NCBI RefSeq assembly: GCF_013204855.1
Contig: NZ_JABMKZ010000045.1
Coordinates: 1-61,348, forward strand
DNA from: Paenibacillus alba
GTDB taxonomy: Bacteria > Bacillota > Bacilli > Paenibacillales > NBRC-103111
Reading direction: 5' to 3'
DNA length: 61,348 bases
A program made the position numbers and the translations under genes. Shown piece by piece: positions 17,097-25,652 of this stretch. The number at the start of each line of letters is the position of its first letter. Position 1 is the stretch's first letter. The notes under the pieces are model-generated. The model saw nothing but the letters and a program-made list of their open reading frames with translations. It did no database searches and had not been told where the DNA came from.

Positions 17097-18659
17097 ATGA
17101 GGAAGAAATGGCTTTTATCCATCATCAGTGCGTCTTTGCTAACTGCAACCGCAGTAGGATGCTCGCAGGCAGGGAAGCAGGAAACAGCAGCCGCAGGCAA
17201 GCTTGAGGGCGGGAAAGCGGCCTTCTCGATATCCTTCCGGTCCGGGAATATTTCGTACGCGGAAAATCATCCGAACCTTAACGATGAGAAATGGGTAAAG
17301 AAGCTGGAGGAGCTAACGAATACAGATCTGGACATCCGCTTGATGACACACAAAGACTTTGACCAGAAGATGATCCAGATGTTCGCCATTAATGAGATTC
17401 CTGATGTTGTACAGGCAAGCTCAGGCTTGACGAATCCGCAGCTGGCAGGGTCCGTGCAAGCAGGTGTATTTTTACCGTTGAATGATTTATTGGAAAAGCA
17501 CGGTCAAAACCTTTTGAAAAAAATACCGAAAGAAGCATGGGAGAAAGAAACGGACGCCAAAGGGAACATTTATGCGATCCCGGAGTGGTTGTCGAATCCG
17601 TCCCGAAGAGCGACTTGGATACGTACAGATTTATTGGAAAAGACGGGCCTGCCCGAGCCCAAAACGGTAGATGACTACCTCAACGTAATGCGTGCGTTCA
17701 AGAAACTGGGCGTTGAAAATCCTTTTATGGGACGGGAGGATTTCGTGTATGCGGATGCTTTCTACGGGGCTTATGATGTGTTCGGCAATTTCTTTATGAA
17801 GCAAGGCGATCAAATCGTTCCTAAGTTCTTTAACGTAGAAAATATGCAAAAGGCCATTCAAACCTATAAAACGATGGTAGATGAAGGGTTGATGAGCAAA
17901 GAGTTTGAAACGACCAATCCGACGAAGTTCAAAAATGACATTTTAGCCGGAAAAGCAGGAATCTGGAACATGAATGCCAATTTGCTGATGCAATGGGATC
18001 AGCAATTGCGAGAAAGCGTGGCAACCGGCAAGATGAAATTGATTCCATCTCCGACCGGACCGGACGGCAAGGGTGGATTAAGGCTTGTCGGCAACGTAAC
18101 AAGAGCCTATTTGATCAACAAAAAGGCAAAGGATCCTGCGGCGATCATCAAATTTTTCGATTGGATGGTCAGCAGCGAGGCGGAGACATTTTTCACCTTT
18201 GGGATTAAAGGGGAGAATTACACGGAGGAGAACGGCAAAATTAATTATAAAGCGCCGACGAATGCAAAGGATGTGGATGAGGAGACCTATCGGCAGGTGC
18301 TGCTCTGGTTCGTTCAGGATACGACGTATAACAAAGGTGTTTTGAGTCTTACGCCTGAGGGGCAAAATCTCATGAAGCTGTATGACACGGTATTGGCGAA
18401 GGAAGGACGTGACGGTATTCAATTCGAGCCGCAGCTGCAGGGATATTTGAAAAATCCGGACATCGCTCCAACTGGAGATAAGCTTCCGCCCGTTATACTC
18501 ACGCATGTTTTGAAGATGGTGTATGGCAAGGAACCGATCTCGGAGTATCCGAAAGTTTTAGAGGAATGGAAGCAAAAAGGCGGCAATGCAGTTATCCAGG
18601 AAGCTACGGAGAGATTCAACAAAAATGAGGGCGTTAACCTTTCAAGAATAACAAAGTAA
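17097..18659 (+). CDS. Sugar ABC transporter substrate-binding lipoprotein (LplA-like)
   Basis: A 520-residue lipoprotein. The signal peptide ends in a lipobox (TATAVGC, Cys near 22). The mature part has the two-lobe solute-binding layout of the large LplA/YtcQ-type proteins (RTDLLEKTGLPEPKTVDDYL, NEIPDVVQASSG, DWMVSSEAETFFTFGIKGE) that usually serve oligogalacturonide/rhamnogalacturonan importers. GGGGAG precedes the ATG. The usual two permease genes (lplB/ytcP types) are absent on both sides, so this is an orphan binding protein that must share permeases encoded elsewhere, or may sense rather than transport. Confidence 0.88.
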   Translation: MRKKWLLSIISASLLTATAVGCSQAGKQETAAAGKLEGGKAAFSISFRSGNISYAENHPNLNDEKWVKKLEELTNTDLDIRLMTHKDFDQKMIQMFAINEIPDVVQASSGLTNPQLAGSVQAGVFLPLNDLLEKHGQNLLKKIPKEAWEKETDAKGNIYAIPEWLSNPSRRATWIRTDLLEKTGLPEPKTVDDYLNVMRAFKKLGVENPFMGREDFVYADAFYGAYDVFGNFFMKQGDQIVPKFFNVENMQKAIQTYKTMVDEGLMSKEFETTNPTKFKNDILAGKAGIWNMNANLLMQWDQQLRESVATGKMKLIPSPTGPDGKGGLRLVGNVTRAYLINKKAKDPAAIIKFFDWMVSSEAETFFTFGIKGENYTEENGKINYKAPTNAKDVDEETYRQVLLWFVQDTTYNKGVLSLTPEGQNLMKLYDTVLAKEGRDGIQFEPQLQGYLKNPDIAPTGDKLPPVILTHVLKMVYGKEPISEYPKVLEEWKQKGGNAVIQEATERFNKNEGVNLSRITK

Positions 18660-18672
18660 GCGAGGGGATATA

Positions 18673-21600
18673 ATGAAGTACTTACTGCGAAGTATGGAGA
18701 TGCGTATAGCCTTATGTATCATGCTGCTGATGACCGTTGTTTCACCAAATCTTATGTTGGAAACGCTTTCGGCCGAGTCGGTGGATACACAGCTCTTTTA
18801 TGATAGTACACCGAACGAGCCTTCAACCCCACAGCCTGAAGGACCGGAAATCGAATTCTTTTCCGATAATTTCGACGATCCGGACAACTACGGTTCAGCC
18901 GGCAATGTAATCATACCGTCTCCCTGGGTGCAAGAAGGCACTGGGGGAAGCCTTGCCAAAACATCAACATCAACTAGCGCTCCATCGTTACCTAACCTTG
19001 TCAAATTGGATGCTACTGATGCAATGACGTTACCGCTCAATACGACCGGTTATGGGAACATCAAGCTGAGCTACTATACAAGGGCGTCATCTTATATGAG
19101 CGGAAGTATTGTCGTGGAGTGGTCAGGGGACGGAGGAAGCAGTTGGACGCTATTAGAAGAATTAAAGCTGCCCCAAGGAACGGCTGAGCAAAAAAACAGC
19201 GAATCCAACAAACTGAAAACGTGGGCACTAGGAGCGGGTGCCAACAATAACACTAACCTTAAGATAAGATTCAGAGTTGGAGAAGCCATGCAGGCGAACA
19301 TGTACATGGACAGTGTGTCTATTAAAGGGCAAGCTATTCCTGGAATCCCGCCTGCGGTAACACCGGTGCCTGGACCTGGGCCATCTACGGATCCGACACC
19401 TTTTCCTGTACCCGGTGGGGTTAACTTGTATGAAGATGTAGAAATTGGAACAGCCGGTACCCGCCCCATCTATGCGTCGATAGCGGTTCCTAGTACGTTG
19501 CCTACGGCTCCGATGCCTGTCGTTGTTTATATACATGGTGGAGGCTGGAATCATGGGGACAGAAAACAAGCGCTGGCTAACATATGCGGATATGTGACTA
19601 AAAGAGGATATATCGGCGTTTCGCTTGACTACCGCCTCACGCCTGAAGCGCCATTCCCGGCTCAGATCCAGGATGTGAAGCTGGCAATTCGTTATTTGCG
19701 AGCCAATGCCGCTGAGTACTATATTGATCCAGATCGGATCGGCGTCTGGGGCTCATCGGCGGGAGGCCATCTTGCTTCACTGCTAGGTACCTCAGGGGAT
19801 CTCTTAACGAGTGATCAAGTGGTCCTCAATACTGGAAATACGGTGCATGTGCCAGATCTGGAAGGCTCAGGAGGCTGGCAGGAATATTCAGATAAAGTGC
19901 AGGCCGTGGCTGACTGGTTTGGGCCTGCTGATTTCACGACTGCTTTTGCAAATAACTATAGCTCTGTAACGGCGCTTCTAGGCGGGAACAAAGCCTTCAC
20001 GGTGCCAGATCAGGCAAGACTCGCCATGCCCGGTACGTATGCATCTCCGGATGATCCGCCATTCTGGATCCGGCATGGAGATGCGGATTCTACGATTCCT
20101 TATACAGATAGTGTTACATTTGCTAATCAACTAACAGCAGCGGGAGTTAGTGCCGTTGACTTCAAAGTTGTTCCCGGTCAGGGCCACGGATTTACAGGAA
20201 CAGCATCCGAAACGGCCAATGCGGAGGCATGGGCATTTATGGATCAGCATGTGAAGAATAGGACCGTGACGGAACACATTTTATACAAAAATAGCCATAC
20301 CCCAACTAGTCCGAGCGGTCCAAATGTTTCAGCTGTATTGGACCCTTCTGTATTTACGATGGAGGCAAACGGGTCAAAGGAGTTGACCGTATCGTTAACA
20401 CCTAATGACACCGCAGCACAGACGGTCACATGGACAACTTATGATAGCAGCGTTGCAACCGTTTCCGCCTCTGGATTAACAACCGCATTGGTGACAGCAG
20501 CAAGTTCTGGCAGGACGAAGATCCGGGCAACTATTACAACCTCCGTCAATCAGCAGGTATATGCGGAGAGTGAAATAACGGTGATGCCGCAGCAGCAGCC
20601 TCCCGAACCTGGACCATTTGTAGAAAATGAAATAGGCAGCCTGCTGCCAACGGACGATGCCCTCATTGACAGCAGTAAAGCAGATGCGAATTTCAATTCC
20701 GCCACGGGAACAAGCGCTGGATTATTCAGTGTTTCCTCAGGAAGCACCAATAAAAAATATGTTTATTTTAAATATGATTTATCGGGCTTGAGCGATCCTG
20801 CATACACATATATATTTCAAGTGGCCGGGAAAAAAGGCTCCTCCAACACCAATGTGGAGCTGTCACTTTACGGTATAGACAATACGGATTGGGTTGAAAC
20901 AGGCTTGACATGGGGCAATGCGCCGCTCAATAATCTGGCTGCTGCCGCGTTTATTGGCCAATTTACGGTGTCGACTGATAAAGGGTCCAGTCCGGAATTA
21001 TACAGTGTGGATGTATCTGATTATGTCAGAAGCCATTCGTCTCAAGGCAAGGTTGCCTTTGTTGTGGGAGATGCGGCGAATACGGGCATTTCCTTAAACA
21101 TCTATTCGAAGGAAGCCAACGGTACGAGTAATCCAAGGCCCCGATTAGCTGTTAAGGAGATCATCGATATCTCAGACGATAACACTCCACCCTCATGGCC
21201 GAGCGGCAGTCATTTGGCAGTGTCCAACCTGGGGACTGATTTCATCAACTTGTTTTGGCCTGCTGCGGTAGATAATAAAAAAGTAACCCAGTATCGGGTT
21301 TATCAGAATAATACGTTGCTGGCAGCGCTAAAAGGAAGCACTTCTTATAACGCTGTAGGGTTGAGTCCAGGAGCCGCGTATACTTTCAGCGTTGAAGCCT
21401 TAGACGCAGCAGGGAATATCAGTTCGTCTCCGCTGACTTTTAGCAGAACAACGCTTTCGTCTCCGCTGACACCCTTACCGGTGATAGGTGTAACCGCAAG
21501 CGGCAGCGATGGAAACATCGAGATTAACACGATAGACAGCAATTCCTACACCCGTTGGTCTTCATCGGGAGATGGACAATGGATTATGTACGATTTGGAT

Positions 21601-23322
21601 GAAATCAAACGTGTTGGTTATGTCGGTGTCGGTTTTTATAAGGGAGATGTGCGGGCAACGAATTTCGAAATCGAGACGTCTGTTGACGGAACAATGTGGA
21701 CGCAGAGGTTCAGCGGTTCCAGCAGCGGCAAGACTACGGCTATGCAAGCCTTTGATATACCGGATACGGACGCCAGATTCGTAAGAATTACTGGACATGG
21801 CAACTCGGATGGCAGCACGTTCATAAGCCTAACGGATGTTCATATGTATGCTCCATTCGCTAATGGGGATACTCCGGTTGCCATTATTCCTTATGTGGTA
21901 CCAGGACCGCCTCCGGGAGCCGTACCCTTTACCGAGCCAGGAATGACAAATGCGGATGGCACGAATCATCCTGTTCACATGCCCCATGCAACATCGGGCC
22001 GGGTTATTAATGTGCTGAATTACGGTGCGGACCTGGCAGATAACGATACGGATGACCGTCCTGCCATTCAAGCGGCTATCGATGCAGCAGTTGCAGGGGA
22101 TGAAGTCTACCTGCCGAATGGAACGTACAATCTGAATACAGCTCCTGACGGTACTACAAATCTTTTATTGAAAACGGGGGTCAACCTCCGCGGTGAAAGT
22201 GAATCCGGAACGGTTTTGAAAACAGCTCTTAACAAAGTTAAAAACAGCACGATGTTAAAAGCAGCCAATCAGCATGAGCTGGTTATTTCTAATCTAACGC
22301 TAACCTCCACATGGGCAGGCGCTTATACGACAGATCATAAGGTTAACAATCCGGCAAGTGGCGGACCGGACAGCTTGATCGTCATTGCGAACTATGGTGA
22401 ATATCCTTCCTACAATATCACTATAGATCAAGTAACGGTTGAAAAGTTCACTCGTATGGGAATTCGCATCGATAATAGCCATGATGTAGTTGTAAAAAAT
22501 AGCACCTTCCGCAAGGCCACCGATGTAGGCCCTGGCGGGTCGGGGTATGGAGTTGCGATCCAAGGGATGGCGAAGGTGGATCGGCTTGGGTATGACAATG
22601 ACACAAGATGGAATTTAGTGGAAGATTCATCCTTTGAGGGGCCTTACTTAAGACATGGAGCGCTCATTCAATTTGTCGCGCATAACAATACCGTACGTAA
22701 CAATCATTTCCATATGACCAAGCTGGATGCGATTGATCTTCATGGGGAACTGGAATATTTAAATGACATATACGGCAATCTGGTGACCGATATAGTCACG
22801 GGTGGAGCTGTGGGTCTTGGTAATACGGGTGGCACAGCGCCAAGTAATCATAGTAAGTCAGGTCCCAAAAACTATATCCATGATAATATCATTCGAAACT
22901 CTCGAGAAGGTATTGTAGTTACGATGGGAACCCCGGATACGATTATTGCGAACAATGTCATCGAAAACACGACGAATGTCGATGAAGCTTCAGGCATTAA
23001 AGTTTTGAACGGGCCAGGAACCATTATTAGAAATAACATCATTCGAAATAATACAGCCCCTAATTATTGGGCTATCCTGTTAGAGCATGACAAAGGGGAC
23101 GATAAAGCCAACTATATCGGTGAAGGCGACCCGCAAAATGTGCAGATTTTGAATAATACGATTACCGGGAACTCCAATGGCATTGGGCTCCAAGCTGGGA
23201 CTGGTATTGTGCTTAGAGGAAATATACTGGCAAACAGCGGTACGAACTACTTGAAAGCCCCAGGTGTCACGGTCTTGGAGGAAGTGGAACCGCCGAATGG
23301 TCGAGTGATGAGATGGCAGTGA
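18673..23322 (+). CDS. Secreted multidomain esterase / pectate-lyase-fold enzyme
   Basis: A 1549-residue secreted protein. Parts in order: signal peptide (about 1-35, cleavage near LSA-ES); a jelly-roll-like module (about 55-215); a Pro-rich linker; an alpha/beta hydrolase (about 255-525) with oxyanion motif YIHGGGWN and nucleophile GSSAGG (Ser near 361), like acetyl- or feruloyl-esterases; an Ig-like BIG2 module (about 548-640); a DNRLRE/CBM96-like module (about 652-830); a fibronectin III module (about 838-925); an F5/8 discoidin module (about 934-1058); and a right-handed parallel beta-helix of the Pectate_lyase_3 kind (about 1109-1540; VLNYGADLADNDTDDRPAIQ, then repeated IxNNxI rungs). 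It could both remove ester groups and cleave a polysaccharide. No cell-wall anchor is seen. Confidence 0.85.
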   Translation: MKYLLRSMEMRIALCIMLLMTVVSPNLMLETLSAESVDTQLFYDSTPNEPSTPQPEGPEIEFFSDNFDDPDNYGSAGNVIIPSPWVQEGTGGSLAKTSTSTSAPSLPNLVKLDATDAMTLPLNTTGYGNIKLSYYTRASSYMSGSIVVEWSGDGGSSWTLLEELKLPQGTAEQKNSESNKLKTWALGAGANNNTNLKIRFRVGEAMQANMYMDSVSIKGQAIPGIPPAVTPVPGPGPSTDPTPFPVPGGVNLYEDVEIGTAGTRPIYASIAVPSTLPTAPMPVVVYIHGGGWNHGDRKQALANICGYVTKRGYIGVSLDYRLTPEAPFPAQIQDVKLAIRYLRANAAEYYIDPDRIGVWGSSAGGHLASLLGTSGDLLTSDQVVLNTGNTVHVPDLEGSGGWQEYSDKVQAVADWFGPADFTTAFANNYSSVTALLGGNKAFTVPDQARLAMPGTYASPDDPPFWIRHGDADSTIPYTDSVTFANQLTAAGVSAVDFKVVPGQGHGFTGTASETANAEAWAFMDQHVKNRTVTEHILYKNSHTPTSPSGPNVSAVLDPSVFTMEANGSKELTVSLTPNDTAAQTVTWTTYDSSVATVSASGLTTALVTAASSGRTKIRATITTSVNQQVYAESEITVMPQQQPPEPGPFVENEIGSLLPTDDALIDSSKADANFNSATGTSAGLFSVSSGSTNKKYVYFKYDLSGLSDPAYTYIFQVAGKKGSSNTNVELSLYGIDNTDWVETGLTWGNAPLNNLAAAAFIGQFTVSTDKGSSPELYSVDVSDYVRSHSSQGKVAFVVGDAANTGISLNIYSKEANGTSNPRPRLAVKEIIDISDDNTPPSWPSGSHLAVSNLGTDFINLFWPAAVDNKKVTQYRVYQNNTLLAALKGSTSYNAVGLSPGAAYTFSVEALDAAGNISSSPLTFSRTTLSSPLTPLPVIGVTASGSDGNIEINTIDSNSYTRWSSSGDGQWIMYDLDEIKRVGYVGVGFYKGDVRATNFEIETSVDGTMWTQRFSGSSSGKTTAMQAFDIPDTDARFVRITGHGNSDGSTFISLTDVHMYAPFANGDTPVAIIPYVVPGPPPGAVPFTEPGMTNADGTNHPVHMPHATSGRVINVLNYGADLADNDTDDRPAIQAAIDAAVAGDEVYLPNGTYNLNTAPDGTTNLLLKTGVNLRGESESGTVLKTALNKVKNSTMLKAANQHELVISNLTLTSTWAGAYTTDHKVNNPASGGPDSLIVIANYGEYPSYNITIDQVTVEKFTRMGIRIDNSHDVVVKNSTFRKATDVGPGGSGYGVAIQGMAKVDRLGYDNDTRWNLVEDSSFEGPYLRHGALIQFVAHNNTVRNNHFHMTKLDAIDLHGELEYLNDIYGNLVTDIVTGGAVGLGNTGGTAPSNHSKSGPKNYIHDNIIRNSREGIVVTMGTPDTIIANNVIENTTNVDEASGIKVLNGPGTIIRNNIIRNNTAPNYWAILLEHDKGDDKANYIGEGDPQNVQILNNTITGNSNGIGLQAGTGIVLRGNILANSGTNYLKAPGVTVLEEVEPPNGRVMRWQ

Positions 23323-23359
23323 AAGTAACGAAATAAGAGGAACGTTAATTTGATAATAA

Positions 23360-23400
23360 AAAAGCCAAACGCTTGATAAACAAACGTTTGGCTCTTTTTA
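23360..23400. terminator. Bidirectional terminator between converging genes
   Basis: AAAAGCCAAACG and CGTTTGGCTCTTTTT form a stem flanked by an A-run on the left and a T-run on the right. It can end the enzyme transcript on the plus strand and the small minus-strand gene, whose stop codon (23398-23400) lies in the T-run. Confidence 0.85.
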
Positions 23401-23715
23401 TTTAGAGGCATTATCGCTATTCGTGGGTTCATTCCGGTTGTCGTCTTCGCCTGGATAATCCCGTTTGATGCCTTCGTGAAGCTCGCGATTCTCGTAAGAG
23501 AATCGGTTGGGCGGGCGTTGATCTTCACGCCATGGCGAGTTTTTACCAAGACCTTCGGTGGTCAAATTAGTACCATAAGGACCTTCCGGGAATTCTTCCG
23601 GAATAAGATCATTGCGCTGGGATTCAACGGTTTCCAAATCGGTGTAAATATCGCGATCCTCAGATATAAAGCCGACTGCTCGTGGTTTCTCGTCTTTGAT
23701 GGATTCGTTTTTCAT
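23398..23715 (-). CDS. Small acidic conserved protein of unknown function
   Basis: A 105-residue, highly charged protein with low hydrophobicity, probably largely unstructured (EDRDIYTDLETVESQRND, NREL, YPGEDDNRNEP). I do not recognise a named family. An open frame extends upstream to 23823, but AGGAGG sits at the proper distance from the ATG at 23715 (MKNESIKDEK), which is therefore chosen. The longer version would overlap the DUF3055 gene. The two minus-strand genes are probably co-transcribed. Confidence 0.7.
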   Translation of the reverse strand: MKNESIKDEKPRAVGFISEDRDIYTDLETVESQRNDLIPEEFPEGPYGTNLTTEGLGKNSPWREDQRPPNRFSYENRELHEGIKRDYPGEDDNRNEPTNSDNASK

Positions 23716-23773
23716 GGAAAAAGCCTCCTCTTCAGGGTTGCTCAAGCTTTTTCCAGTGTCCCCCAAGCAGATC

Positions 23774-24067
23774 TTAAATATCCGTGAAATGAATGGAACC
23801 GATAATTTGCGACAAGAACTCATTCAGTTCCAGCGCTTGTTCTTCATTTAGCTTAAACACATACTCCAGATATCCTTCTTCAGCCAGATCGTCGGGACCA
23901 ATAACAGCGCTGCGTCCGGATTGTAAATCAATAACAAGTTTTTTCCCGAAATAACGAGTTGTTGTCATAATGGCAAGATCGAACCGGTGCAAAGCATTGC
24001 CTACGAAACAGACGAACCTTGTTGTCGTTTCTTCCTGATGATCGTATAAAAAGTCATAATCAGACAT
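23774..24067 (-). CDS. DUF3055 family protein
   Basis: A 97-residue protein matching the DUF3055 pattern found in Bacillales: YDHQEETTTRFVCFVG, FDLAIMTTTRYFGKKLVI, LQSGRSAVIGPDDL, and LEYVFKLNEEQALELNEFL. Function unknown. The ATG at 24067 follows GGAGG with good spacing. A longer frame to 24154 lacks a ribosome site and is rejected. Confidence 0.85.
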   Translation of the reverse strand: MSDYDFLYDHQEETTTRFVCFVGNALHRFDLAIMTTTRYFGKKLVIDLQSGRSAVIGPDDLAEEGYLEYVFKLNEEQALELNEFLSQIIGSIHFTDI

Positions 24068-24137
24068 GAGGGTCCTCCATTCACTTTCTAGTATGTTATT
24101 CATTATAACCGAAGTCAGCCTGTCAACAAAACATATC

Positions 24138-24166
24138 TTGCGCCTAGCTGGCATACATGGTATGAT
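24138..24166 (+). promoter_or_regulatory. Promoter of the HRDC-protein gene
   Basis: TTGCGC (24138-24143), a 17-bp spacer and TATGAT (24161-24166). Transcription near 24173 would give a ~93-nt leader with a terminator-like hairpin. Confidence 0.55.
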
Positions 24167-24185
24167 TTGGATATTAGGAAGAGGG

Positions 24186-24223
24186 AAGCACCTTTTCAGC
24201 CTAGCGCTGATTGGGTGCTTTTT
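24186..24223 (+). terminator. Leader terminator / attenuator upstream of the HRDC gene
   Basis: AAGCACC (24186-24192) pairs with GGTGCTT (24214-24220), followed by a T-rich tract. No plus-strand gene lies upstream, so the hairpin falls in the 5' leader of the HRDC gene. It would either attenuate it or end a short (~50 nt) RNA. Confidence 0.6.
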
Positions 24224-24265
24224 CGTTTTTCTGAAACTAATTTTGGGATGTTTGGAGGAGAAGGG

Positions 24266-25279
24266 ATGAACATTGTATTTGTGAACACGTTAGAGAAGGA
24301 AGCGGGGGATCATCGCGTAATTTCGGCGCAAGTATCGATTGGGGAAGAGCAAGGGATCTGGAGCGTCTTATGGAGTGAACCGGATCAGGGGGGCAAGCTG
24401 CAGCAGGATCAGTGGTATCAGGGCATGAGCTGGGACGAGATGCTGAGCGCGTTCCGCAATGGACTGAGGGAGAAGGTGCGGGTTGGCTTCCGCCCGTTAG
24501 TCAGCACGGATTTGGAATCATCACAAACGTTGTCCGGCAAGGCTCGAATGACTCAGATGCTGACCTATTATTGCGAGGAAAATCCAAGCGAAGAGGTATA
24601 TGAAGAACTGCGAGCGTGGAGAAGGGAGCAAGCTGCCCGCGAAGGGAAAGCTCCATATATACTGGCAACGAACCGTGTGCTGCGCATGATTTCCGTCTTT
24701 TTGCCGCAGAGCAAGGAAGAGCTGCAGCAAATTCCAGGCTTTGGCGAACAGAAGACGACGATGTATGCGGCGGATGTGTTTCGTTGTACAGCGGAGCATA
24801 CACGAGCGAGCGGCTTCCCGCTGGATTGGGTAGCCAAGAACGTAGATACAGCCAAGTTTGAGTCATGGCTCCTTGCCCAGAAGGAGCAGAAGCTGCGCAT
24901 GGAGCTTGACCGCGAGGTCAGCAAGCGGAAGCTGCTGGAGATCGTTGCAGGCGGGGGCAGCTTGGCTGATCTCCAAGCGGTTTTGACGCTGCCGCGCAGG
25001 GAGCTTCTGCTCTGGGTGGAGGAGCTTGACCGGGAAGGCTACGATATGGATCCGCTGGTGGAAGCGGAGCTGACCTCTGTTCCGGAGGACGAGCACATCA
25101 AGGCATGGAGCGCCTTCGAATCGGAAGGCGACCGTTATTTGAAGCCGGTCCTTCAGCGTATTATGGGGACGGAGGAGCTTAAAGGGAAAGAGCTGGACCG
25201 CGCCTACGAATGGCTGCGTTTACTGCGTCTGCGTTTTCGCAGGGAGAAGGAGAATCTCGCCTCCCAAGCTGCAAGCTAA
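24266..25279 (+). CDS. HRDC-domain protein of unknown role
   Basis: A 337-residue soluble protein. The centre (about 112-195) is an HRDC nucleic-acid-binding domain as at the end of RecQ helicases (YEELRAWRREQAAREGKAPY, NRVLRMISVFLPQSKEELQQ, IPGFGEQKT). The N-terminal ~110 residues are a beta-rich module of unknown type. The C-terminal part (about 225-290) has helix-turn-helix-like repeats (GGGSLADLQAVLTLPRRELL). There are no helicase motifs, so this is not RecQ. An in-frame upstream extension to 24167 is rejected: GGAGGAGAAGGG immediately precedes the ATG at 24266. A role in DNA repair or recombination is a guess from the domain only. Confidence 0.8.
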   Translation: MNIVFVNTLEKEAGDHRVISAQVSIGEEQGIWSVLWSEPDQGGKLQQDQWYQGMSWDEMLSAFRNGLREKVRVGFRPLVSTDLESSQTLSGKARMTQMLTYYCEENPSEEVYEELRAWRREQAAREGKAPYILATNRVLRMISVFLPQSKEELQQIPGFGEQKTTMYAADVFRCTAEHTRASGFPLDWVAKNVDTAKFESWLLAQKEQKLRMELDREVSKRKLLEIVAGGGSLADLQAVLTLPRRELLLWVEELDREGYDMDPLVEAELTSVPEDEHIKAWSAFESEGDRYLKPVLQRIMGTEELKGKELDRAYEWLRLLRLRFRREKENLASQAAS

Positions 25280-25281
25280 GG

Positions 25282-25311
25282 TTGACAGAGACGGAGTGAT
25301 TGTGTTTAAAT
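25282..25311 (+). promoter_or_regulatory. Promoter of the tyrS T-box transcript
   Basis: A consensus TTGACA lies at 25282-25287. After 18 bp comes TTAAAT (25306-25311), or TTTAAA after 17 bp. Confidence 0.55.
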
Positions 25312-25626
25312 GGTCAATAATCTGAATATTAGGCAAAGCGATGACGAACATGGGCAAGGCCCTGAGTAGGAGAAATGCCGCTGCAGCAGAGAGTCGGTGG
25401 ATGGTGCGAACCGATGCAAGCATAGCTTCGAATTACAGTTCTGAGTTGGTTGAGGGAACATGCTCCATTGCGGGCATCAGTAGCTTATACCCGGCATTTA
25501 TATGTCGTTATTCAACTAAGTGAAAGATCATACGATATGGAAATCTGCATGCGTATTTCTTTAATTAGGGTGGTACCGCGAGACAATGTTCTCGTCCCTT
25601 TGTGGACGAGGAGATTGTCTCTTTTT
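25312..25626 (+). promoter_or_regulatory. T-box leader controlling tyrS
   Basis: A ~315-nt leader with T-box hallmarks. A Stem I distal motif (AGAGAGTCGGTGG...GGTGCGAACCGATGC) spans about 25388-25417. The antiterminator box AGGGTGGTACCGCG is at 25567-25580. A strong terminator follows, with arms GAGACAAT (25580-25587) and ATTGTCTC (25614-25621) and a T-run. It senses uncharged tRNA; the gene identity implies tRNA-Tyr, and a TAC at 25434-25436 on the 3' side of Stem I is a plausible specifier. Confidence 0.93.
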
Positions 25627-25652
25627 GTTTTCTTAGAAGGAGGAATGAAGGT

